Origin: Saxidomus purpurata
Lineage: Eukaryota; Mollusca; Bivalvia; Venerida; Veneridae
Reading direction: 5' to 3'
Length of the DNA: 64,000 nucleotides
NCBI GenBank assembly: GCA_022818135.1
Contig: JAFMSR010000002.1
Location: 26,954,301-27,018,300, forward strand
Shown here: positions 47,264-59,200 of the stretch, one piece after another
How the letters are laid out: the number at the start of each line of letters is the position of its first letter
Position numbering within the stretch: the first letter of the stretch is position 1
Notes under the pieces: generated by a model
What the model saw: the letters and a program-made list of their open reading frames with translations, nothing else
Told to the model about the DNA's origin: nothing
Database searches by the model: none
Program-made: the position numbers and the translations under genes

Positions 47264-50200
47264 CTAAAACAGACAACAGGCATATGAGTTACAATAGTCA
47301 CAACATAATACTCTAGAACTGTTTTTTTGTGAAGAAAAAGGATGTCTCCCTCCATGACTGTAATCAGACAGCCATGACTGTAATCAGAGAGAATATAAGT
47401 GTATGTTTATGAAAGGGAAAATACTGAAGATTTTCTATTTACAGACCCGAGACCTTGATTTTTAATCTAGTGATCTAGATCCGAAAATGACATGCACAAA
47501 CTGGCCTGGGACTGACCACTTGTTTGAAGTTTGAAATCCACCCAGCTGTGTAAGAAGAGTTGCACCGACACACTTTGTCACATCCAGGCACACAGGTGCC
47601 CCTCCCAACTAAGTAAAGCTAGAGAGGGTGGGGAGAAGAGGGTTAGTTTTTTAATGCAGGAGAAGTCCTTCTAATGATGGAAACAATACCATAATCATCT
47701 GATGATCTTACCTGCATGAAGTCAAATGAGAAGCCAACATTTTCTGTGAAGTTCTCAGTAAACATTGGAATTTTACTAAATCTTTGACTAAAATGTGTAA
47801 GCAGTATATATTTAGCATTCATTTTCCTCCCAACTTCTAATGCCTGAGCAGTTGTACTGAAATAAAAGGAAAAAAATTTAAATTACTGCATGACAATTAC
47901 GACAATACAATTACTGTAGGTTTACCCCTCATCCAGCTACTGTTTCTATAATGACCTTGCCCATCTTTCAACCGACTGTTCAAAGATGCAATTGCTGAAT
48001 ATTTTAATGACTGACTAACAAGTACTGCAACACATGATCAGAGCGTCTAAAGCAAGCCTACAACATGGTACATGTACCAGCTAAATGCAATACTGTGTTA
48101 GCGTTTACCACAGTTTACAAGGAAGAGAAAGAAAATACCAGTTATTTCAAAAAGCACTTCTTTTATTCATGTTATACTAAATACATGCATTAGTGCAAAC
48201 TTATTTATTTTACATGTTAAATCATTGAACAAGTTTTGCATCTTGTATTACTACTCTTCATGACTGCTCTCTGGAGTACAGATCTCCATACTCAGACTGA
48301 AAGATGGGATAGTGGATGTCACGGTCAAATGCAGTTGCTGGGATTCAAACCCTACCCTCAGGGTTTTAACTTGAAAAATACCTTTTCAATTCACCAAACA
48401 TGTATCACAGAATACTTTACCAATGTTTCTTCAAAGCTGCATCCTCCTTCGACTGATCATCAAATGTTCCTTCATGTATTAGAATATCACAATCTTTACC
48501 TGCAAAGCAAAAAATACATGACTAATTCAACATATGCTCTAAAGGAGTATGCGTAATAAATGCACAACAAGAGGGCCATGACAGAAGTCCACTAGCCAAT
48601 GCTACATGCCACATACCTAGAGCCTGGGCCTTGAGGTTTCAGAGAAGATTTTTTAAGTCTTCCTTATCAAAACCTTTGTAAAATAAAGTGATCCCTAGGC
48701 CTGGGTCAAATTTTACCAGAATGCGCATGTGCAGTCTGGCTCTGCACAAGGTACAGTCATGGCCATTAAAAATCAAACAATTTGACTAGTATGAGTACAC
48801 ACTCTTAAGGGAAGAACATTAAATACTAGATGCCCACGCGCAACATGTCGAGCCGCCATATGTCAAAAGAGCTAACTCCTTACCAAGTAGAGATAGGTCA
48901 AAATACACCTAAATATTGGATGTAACATGCATGTTGTACCACAGAAAAGTGGTCTCGATTTTTCTCTACGGCCAGTAATAAAAAAGTTACAATATAAGCT
49001 TTCTATAATAACTAAAAAGGGAAGTAATTCTAAAAACAAGGGTAGCCCATGGTGGTGAACATTTGTGCCAAGTTACATCAAAATCCCTCCATGCATGAAG
49101 AAGAAATGCTCCGGACAAAGAAATTCTTGAATTTGACCTTTAACCTCTAAGTGACCTTGACCTTAGACAAAGACATCTGGTTCTTGTGCATGACACTCTG
49201 TCTCATGGTTGTAAATATTTGTGCCAAGTAACATCAAAATCCCTCCATGCATGAAGAAGAAATGCTCCAGACAAAGTCATTCTTGAATTATTCTTGTATC
49301 TGACCTTTGGCCTCTAAGTATGACCTCGACCTTAGACCTAGGGACCGAGGTACATCAAAATCCCTCCATGCATGAAAAAGTTATGCTCCAGACAATTTCA
49401 TTCTTGAATTTGACCTTTAACCTCTAAGTGTGACCTTGACCTTAGACCTAGTTCTTACGCATGACACTCCGTCTCATGATGGTGAACATTTGTGCCAAGT
49501 TATTTAAAAATCCCTTGATCCATGGATAAGTTACAGCCAGGACAAGCTAATCTCAGACGGACACACGCAGGCACGCACATACACCGAACCACCATTTGGA
49601 CAGCTATATCGAGCTTTTGCAAGCGGCTCGACAAAAATGAGGTTTCTAATTTCTTAAAAAGATTGTTAATGATTCTTTTTCAAGAATTTAAGTAATTAAT
49701 TATTTGAAAAAATTTGTTTTTGGTCAATTTGATTCAACAGTAAAACCTACAAACCGTATCTGATAAGTTCTTGACTAGGCATGGTATCCCCAGAATAAAC
49801 CAGCTTCCAACCATCTTTATGCCGTATAGAAAGACCAGAGGAGCTACTTGTATGAACTACTGGCATTACTACAAACTGAAATAAATGCAAATAATTTCAA
49901 AAATGGTTTGATTGTCAGGTAGAACTACATCTTTAGAATTTTAGATATAATTGCAACTTTATTCTTGGATTATATGGAAACTTTTGCTTGGGTGAGCTAA
50001 ATACCCTACTCTAATCTCAAGAGAAAATCATGTCTTTACAATGAATTTGTTCCCTTAACTATCTCTTTCTTATCTGAAAGTATTAATCTATTTATAACAC
50101 ATCAAACAACAAACAAAGCTTTGATATCATAAGCGCTACTTGTCCTGATATTTGTGATTCAGGTAAAATATATTTTAAACAGCTTATACCTCAACAAACA

Positions 50201-53200
50201 GATAATTTGTCGGAGGTAAACTGTAGACCATGCAATAGCTGGAGGTGTGTAAAAATACTGATTTCTGATTGGTCAGTCAAGCAATTTGATTGTGAGGCTG
50301 TCTCATGTTAATTGTTTGTCACCGTGTCATATATGAACAAAAATAAACACTATTACCATTCCCATAATAGTACCTCTGATAAATTTAGCACACTTTTTGC
50401 AACTGATATATAATTGGATTCAGATCCTGTCTTCACAGAATTATAAATTATGTGGTTTGGAATAAATCTGAAACACAAAAAAAAGAATATATAGCAAAAT
50501 TAATGACTTGTCTGCTAAAATAAACTTTGATAATTAAATCATGAAATAACAATTATCTGTTCCAGCATTGTTCATCGTCTGATAAGAATCATTTGGAGTT
50601 CTGATATGTTGCAATTAACTACGAAGGCTGTAGGCGTGAGTGGTTTATAACTGCACATAAAATTGATAAAGACATGTTTATTAGACATTTTACAATGCTG
50701 AAAAGGATGTTATCACGATTCTAACATTGACTAGATATTACAGAATGTATATAAATGCAAAGCGTTATTTGCTAAATGGATTTTATCCTGCTTTCAACCC
50801 TATTAACACAATAATATAAAACCACAAGCAATGCTCTTTGAAACCAACAAAACGAGTTTGCGACCTTGAGAGTTTATGTAACTCTGCGTATCGACATCTT
50901 CTCACAGAATTTTCTTTGGATTTTCACCTTTCACTATTTGTTGATTTTCTAAACATAAAAATGGGTATGATGTCAATATTTGACATGCTTATATGTATGG
51001 CATTATTTGATGTACACACTTAAGTACACTAAACCTGGCTTATCCCTGATGAAGACCCTATGAGAGGTCGAAATGTTGAACAATAAAAAACTTAGTTCAA
51101 CTTAACCTGTGTTGGTCGTGTGTTCCACATAGTGTTTAATTTTCTTCTAAACTTGACTTAGTCAATCAGCAGTGAAGTAATATCTCAACATTAACTGAAC
51201 AATTACTTCTCCCCTGCTACATGCAGGCTGATCATGGTCGTCACTAGTCACAAAAGCAGACTGCATTAACCCCAATTGAGTAGAATTAAAGAATACTCAC
51301 TCTATATTCAGTTCAGTTTGGGATACACATCTTGAGTAGAGTTTGAACCATTTCTTCAGCGGAATAGGGGCAAATAATGTTAGCCTTTGATTTCCGTCAT
51401 TTTGACTGACTGCTTTTGATCGAGCTTCAAGAACACCAAACAGACCCTATAGTATATAAAACAGGATGTATACCAGTTTTCAAAGCACTAACAAGTATGA
51501 AAACAACATAGCAAACCAACCTGACCTATACTGAACCATTGTATCTTTGATAGCCAAGTTTTATTAAAATTGCTTTGGATTAGAGAGAGAGATACACACT
51601 AATTATTGTCACAGATGCCAAGGACAACCAGCTATGCAAAAGGTTTACACCTCAGGTTAGCACTTGGATTTATATTTTAAGGCCAAACATATTTCATTCT
51701 ATATTGAAAACTAGAGCTATCACTAAATGTGATTAATACCCCCGAAAGACTGCTTTATAAACTGAGGAAGTTCGTAGTAACAGAATACCTTGCAAAAAAA
51801 ACTAAAATAGAGATATTGTTCTTGGCAATAACTCTGTAATTAGTCAAGATAGAGTTATGGTTCTTGTACACTGCACTTCCTCTCATTGTGCTGGACCATT
51901 GTATGAAGTTGTATTGCATTCCAACCAGTAGTTTTCAAGTTATGCTCTGCGACAAGGAAAAGTAAAAATGGGCAATAACTCTGTAAATACTCAAGATAGA
52001 GTTATGGTTCTTGTACACTGCACTTCCTCTCATTGTGCTAGACCATTGTATGAAGTTGTATTGAATTCTAACCAGTAGTTTTCTAGTAATGCTCTGCGAC
52101 AAGGAAAAGCAACAAAGGGCAATAACTCTGTAATGAGTCAAGAAAGAGTTATGGTTCCTGTGCACTGCACTTCCTCTCAGTGTACTTGACCATTGTATGA
52201 AGTTGTATTGAATTCCAAGCAGCAGTTTTCAAGTTATGCTCCGGACAAGGAAAAGTAACAAAGGGCAATAACTCTGTAAATACTCAAGACAGAGTTATGG
52301 TTCTTGAACACTGCACCTCGTCTCATTGTGCTAGACCATTTTAAGATGTTGTATTGAATTCCAAGCAGCAGTTTTCAAGTAATGCTACGGACACGGAAAA
52401 GTAACAAAGGGCAATAACTCTGTAATGAGTCAAGAAAGAGTTATGGTTCCTGTGCACTGCACTTCCTCTTATTGTGCTTGATCATTGTATGAAGTTGTTT
52501 TGAATTCCAACCAGTAGTTTTCAAGTTATGCTCCAGACAAGGAAAAGTAACAAAGGGCAATAACTCTGTAATGAGTCAAGATGGAGTTATGGTTCTTGTG
52601 CAATGCACTTCCTCTCAATGTGCTTGACCATTGTATGAAGTTGTATTGAATTCCAACTAGTAGTTTTCAAGTTATACTCCAGACAAGGAAAATGCAACAG
52701 ACCGCCTGACCGACTGACCAACCACCAGGTGACTCCTATATACCCCCCAAACTTCGTTTCAGGGTTATAAAGATTGCTGACATAATATGAAAACACACTA
52801 TATACTGACACAGAGGTTAACAGTCCCTAACAGTTCCCCTCTTGGAACCTTGTGTCTGGGTCTGCCATAGATACTGACAAGAAGCCAATTCAATGGTGAT
52901 CAAAAGCTGTAGAAGTAGAGAAAGGACTTACCCCATGATGATCAAAGTGCAAGTGTGAGATGAAGATACCCTTCAGGTTGGCAAGAATGTGATGTGTCTT
53001 CTCAAGTCCAAACATCTGGTACAGCTGCACTAATGTACCCTCACCACAGTCCATCAGCAGATATTCATCTTTCCTGTTTACAAAAAAAACAAATTGAACT
53101 TCCTATGTCCTATAAGAAACATTTCAAACCAATTCAAAGTTAAAATGAAAGTTCAAAATTTGTGCTAAATGACGTAAATAAATGTTCTTATACAGTGTTC

Positions 53201-56200
53201 ATGGCTAGTCAGGGGCGCCATACAAAGTCAGAATCATTAATCCAGAATATTTATATGTACGCTTTTACACACATGCCATGGACAATGGACCTTAAGCAGT
53301 CAAAATACAGTCAAACTTGTATTAAGAGACCACCCATGGGAAAGGCTAAAAGGGGTCGCTTAATAAAATGGTCTCTTAATACAAAGCATCACCGGAGACG
53401 GCAACCGTTTCCCATAAAAGTGTACTTATGTCCCGTGGTCATTTTCTAAAAATAGCAAAATATCTTGTACTTGACAGTACCGAAAGTCGATAAATACCTG
53501 ACAATTGACACATGTGGATAACACATGGACGATAATCCTTCAAGAGTTGACACCTCCGTGCCTAATTGGGACGTTAAATGCATCTTTGAAGCGGTCAGTT
53601 TCCATAGAAATGATCTGTTTGCACATAAATGGTCGCCTAATACGAACTTAAGACCAATTATTGGTTGCTAATTACTGGTCGCGTTAGACAAAAGTCGCTT
53701 AATGCAATAGCAAAACAGTGTAAAAACGCTCGGGGGGACTCCAAAGCGGTCGCTTAAGACAAAGGTCGCTTAATACACGTGGTCGCATGGGCAAGTTCGA
53801 CTGTAGCTCATCCTGGCACTCTGTGCTGCACAGTGCAAGGTGAGCCTAATATAGGCCAGTACTAGCCGTTGAAGGGTTGTTACATATATCAGCATAAAGC
53901 GCTTCCATAGAACACATCTACCTATCAGCTAATAATCCTAAACTAAATACAGAAGTTCCTGTGTTAGAGATCAACTCATCTAAGCAGCCACCTGTCTGAA
54001 TGAATCAATACTGCTGTATCCCAACTGGCCATTTTCTTATCAGATACAGTTGGACCTGCCCTTGTGACCACCTGAGTGAAACATCATCCTGACCTATGTA
54101 ACTACTTTAAATTCCTCCCTTGTAATTTCAAGCAATAATAGTCTATCCTGAGTAAAGAGACCAAAATCTCAACTTCCCCTGCATGGTCACGTAAGACAGG
54201 TTTGACTGTGCCTGTATGAAGCTGCCACCTTGAACTGGCCACTTTTGATGCATGCATTGGTAAAGACAGGTTAGACTGTACTTCTAAATGGTCATATATA
54301 CATGATAAAGCTCATGCCATACCTCATTTGAACAAGAATTGCACTTGCACTCCTATTTAACGCAGGTTTTGCAGAGCCAGTACCGAGGAAAATAATCTCA
54401 GGATACTCCTCTGATAAATCTGAAAAATAACGTGACGTCTATTTCAGCCAACTGTATTACATTACAAGAGCTGTCTGGGCGATGGCATGCTTATCAATTC
54501 AAACTGCTTTATGAGAGATATTAGAGCTAGACAATCTCATCAACAGAGTATTTTGTCAAAAAAACAATTCAAAAGTAAGAAACATGCTCCTTTGAGCAAT
54601 AACTAGAAAAAGTTGTGTAAATTTTGACTCTGCATTATTTTTTAGAAGACAATTTGCAATGTAAGAATGCCAAAACTGTCACAAAATATTCCCAGCAGCA
54701 GACAACTATAAACTGTTCAAATTACTCTGTAGTGGCTGGGGCTATTTGGGAATAATCATGGAGTTACTAGGTCAATCCTGACACAAGTAAAGCTGCACTA
54801 TTCATATCTAATTGTTTTAAATTTCAAAAAATTCTATCCATTGAATCCAGAGTTATGGCTCTACATGTAAAAATTGCTTCCATAAAATGGCTATTATAAC
54901 ATAACAAAGGGCCGTAACTCTGCAATTAATAGATGGATTATGACAGCATTTGATGTGCATCGTCCCCCTATCCAAATTTAGATTCCTGCCAAGTTTTAAT
55001 AAATCTGACCAACGAGTACCAAGATAAGGCTCTGGATGGAAAGTTGTCTCTATAAAATCATGAAGTGCCATAGCTATGCAGTTAATAAATGAATTGTAAC
55101 GACATTTGGTGTGCATCATCCCCCTGCCCAAATATACATTCCTCCCACGTTTCAATAAAATTTGACCAACCAAAATCAAGATATGGCTCCAGATGTAAAA
55201 GCACGATGGTTGGAAGGACAACACCAAATGGCAGAAGGATAATTATAACTGATAATACAAAGAAACAAAGAGCCAAGATGGCCCTATATAGCTCACCTGA
55301 GACCCTACTTATCACAAAATGTGAGTAAATTTCAACCTTAAATTATATGTCATAAACACTAACATTCTGATCGACCTTGACAAGACAAACATTCTAACCA
55401 ATTCATAAAATGTCACTTCTAGAGTATCAACAAGGTTTTCCTTGAACTGACCTTGAGACCTAATTTTTTATTCTATGTGATCCACAAATTTCATAACGAT
55501 TAGGTATTAAATGTGACCTCCAGAAGGTTAACAAGGTTTTCATTTGACTTAGTTTTTGAACCCAAGTAACCGAGTTTCAAACTTGACCTAGAAATACAAG
55601 GTTAAGTGTGGACAGACAGATGACAGACTTCAGACAGGCAGACATCAAGTAATTATATTAGCTCACCTTGAGCACATTGTGCTCAGATGAGCTTAAAATC
55701 GAAAGTTTTTCACAAAAATACAAACATTTACCTGATTTTACTCCTTGTTTCAGTATTGTTGATCTTAGTTTCAGTATCTCATCATCTATATCTTTCTGCT
55801 TGAAGGACATCAATTGAGCTGCTTTCTCTTTACACGCTGTTTTCTTTAACAGCGCCAGTGCATCAGACACTGCCCTTCTTTTAAGGTCTGCGAAATTGGC
55901 TTCCTGGTTAAAGTACAACAAGCTGTCCCTGTGAAAATCGTAACATACAGAATTTCAGAAAAGCTAACTCAAAAATTATATTACTTAAAGTAATAATACA
56001 TTTAACTTTAAAAAAACCTAACTTTTACTGGTAATTTAAATACAAGGTTGATCTACGAAAATTTTAAATATCATAATTTTATACAAGTCTGTGATTATGC
56101 CTGCCGCCAGATTTTGGTGCCTATAGAGAATTGCTCTTCATTATTGTTTCTGAAGTTTGTCTCACTGCACTACATTTGTATTTTGACTGGCGTATAATGA

Positions 56201-59200
56201 CAGATGAATAATATTTGATGCTATGATGCTCATTCCACTGGCTGCATGATCCTGAAAGAAAAGTGATTGTGTAATGTAATCACCTACTGACAAAGTAAAT
56301 GGAATACTAAAATAGCCTTGACTTAAGATATACAGGCTTACAGGCTTCCCCCTGTTGGTCGCCAATAGCGTAAAATGCAACAAAAAACAAATTCTGGTGC
56401 TAAAATTCTTCAGTTGGCGATTTTAGTGCTGCCAACAAAAAAATCTTGGCTATGTAGGATAACGTTAAATAACAGTAATTGTTGAATACCTACCAATCAA
56501 ACCCTCGATCGTTTATAGGTCGCACATTGAAATTCAAACCATAGTACCCTTGGATTATGTTGCCTGATGCCGGTTGTGGTTTTGCATTACAGGTAACACT
56601 TCCCTGAAGAAGTGGGAAAATTTCTGGATGTAGATAATTCAGACCAGATGCAAACATCTGACTGGAGTGGATATATGGACCAACAGAGTTCTCATTGAGC
56701 ATCAGATGTAAAGTTCCAGAACCAAACCTGTAAATTCAAAGACAAATATCAGACGTCAGGCATTTCTTGATAGACTTCATACTGATACTTCCTGCAAAGT
56801 TTTATGAAAATCTAGCGAGAGGTTTTGGAGAAGAAACGCAGACAAGATTTCCTGTTCTCCGATCCCTGACAAATATTATGACCTTCCAAAATAACAAAAT
56901 TACAGTGCAGACACTAAAAAATGAAAAATACGGGCACATGGATGGCATGCGCCATCTTCGGGGGGGCATAAAAAAATCAGATGATGTCACAGAAAATACA
57001 GAATTGATCAGTTGGTCTAAATATGTCATGGAGCATAAAAAACTTTGAGTAATAATGAAAACAAACCTTTCCATAAAGACCTTGTACCGTTGGTCTTCAA
57101 TGATGGACACTGGTGACATGTGCACTATAATGACTGGCTCACAGCTGTCCTCTGAACTTAGATCCAGGATTTGTCTGTTTGTTATCAAGGAGTCAATATA
57201 AGCTTCCGTTGGACAATCTATCACTGTAAAAATAGAAAAAAATATGCAGTTAAACTTGTCATATCCATAAACAGATCTACACACAGATCAACCAGAATCA
57301 TCACAACAGAAAATGCTTATTTCTTCTTCCTATGCTGTTATTAATCTATGGTTTCCTGGAATAGTAAGGGTCCCGACCGCTTTGTAAACTGAAGATAATT
57401 TATTTCAAGCTAATTTGTTTTAACTCAATTGCAAAACAGGTTTATATTAGTCACACAAGGTCTGTGAGTTAACCAATCATATGAGTTGGCTTTTGTCATT
57501 ACTGGTGCCCTTTTTATGCTGAGTGGACTAATGCACATGTGGCACCAGTATCTTGCCTAAGGACAAACTTGGTTTTCCAGGTTGTGAGGCAACACCATAA
57601 CAACTGAGCTATCAAGGTCAACATCAAATTCATTATACACATGTAGTTTTATAGAGCCAAGCTCAATTACTTACAATGTAAAACTTACTTTGAGTCTTAA
57701 TTACTGATGTTAGCCAGAATGCCTTCGACTGCTGGGAAAAACAAAAGCAGCTTTACTTGGTGTAAAAATATTCCTCAAGACTCTTGAGGAGCTTTTCACT
57801 GACATATTTCTGATTGAATCCAACTGGAGTAAAAAGTCAATTAAAATGACATACCGTGAATAAATGATTCATGTCAAAAAGAATCTGCCTTACCTACAAT
57901 AGGAGATAAATCTCTATCTTTTTCCATGAGCACATCGTCTGGGCAGACCTGTAACATACATGAGTTCCATAAGACTAGACACTGCAAATTTTCTTAACCC
58001 CTTACCCTAGGGTGGACCATCTTTAAATTTGAGCAGTATCATTAGCTGTTTATGTTTATAGGAATACTCACTGAAAGTCTACTGACTGAACAGTGACCAG
58101 TGCAGATCATGATCACAATGCATGCATGTGGAAGCTGAGCATGAGCAACACAGACTCACAGGCCACCAGCAGTTTAAGTGCTAACATTTATTATTGTAGT
58201 CAATACCAGAGGCAAGGACTTTTTACACAGCCTTGCTTAATTGGACCTATGTTTGAGTAAGGTCTTGGATTTGAGTTCTCTCGCTAACAGGCAATATGTA
58301 AAGCAATAGTCATAACAAGTAAGGCAATTATAATCACAATAGGTAAGACAATAATCACAAAAGGTTAGGCTATAGTCAATGTCTATTTCTCATATACATC
58401 TAGAGATATGTTCTAAATCTCCCATACCTTGATAGATTAAACATGTCTGAAAACACGACTTACTGTTCTGCCGTCTGGAAGTGTGACTGTTTCACCATCT
58501 ACCAACTTTTTCACCCATGGACCACTTCAGCAAGAAATCAAAGGAAAATGAAGGTATATAATTGATTCTTTGAATCCTAGTTTCTCTACTTACTACACCA
58601 TAAATTAAACTTTACAAAGACTTAATAACCTCCAGTTATTTGCTTTTGATATGTTTTTTGAAACTCCACGTTAAGCAAACAACACATTCACGAAGATCTA
58701 GCTGTAAATTACACTGACATAATTAATAAAGAAGCAATTACCTTTTAGCTTTCAGAGCCAACAGTTTTTGAGTATCTACTTTCCTTGGTAATGGTTTCAA
58801 CTGTAAACAAACAAAACTAGAGCTATCACTAAATGTGATTAATACCCCCAAAAGGATTGCTTTATAAACTGAAGAAGTTCGTAGTAACATAATACCTTGC
58901 AAACAAACTAAAAAGAGATATTGTTCTTAGAAGTTCCTCTCATTGTGCTTGACCATTGTATGAAGTTGTATTGAATTCCAACTTGTAGTTTTCGAAAAAA
59001 TGCTCCAGACAGGGAAAAGTAACAAAGGGCAATAACACTGTAATTAGTCAAGATGGAGTTATGGTTCCTGTGCACTGCACTCCCTCTCACTGTGCTTGAC
59101 CATTGTATGAAGTTGTATTCAATTCCAACCAGAAGTTTTCAAGTTATGCTCCGGCAAGGAAAAGTAACAAAGGGTAATAACTCTGTAATGAGTCAAGATG

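Noticed and set aside
48236..48556. 106-codon plus-strand open frame
   Set aside because: It overlaps ELAC2 exon w17 in antisense and has no recognisable domain.
51935..52165. Repeated-peptide open frames in the 146-bp core arrays
   Set aside because: The 146-bp period is not a multiple of three, and frames open only by chance across units.
56767..57048. 93-codon plus-strand open frame
   Set aside because: It lies antisense to the ELAC2 intron between exons w9 and w10, just outside exon w9, with no domain.
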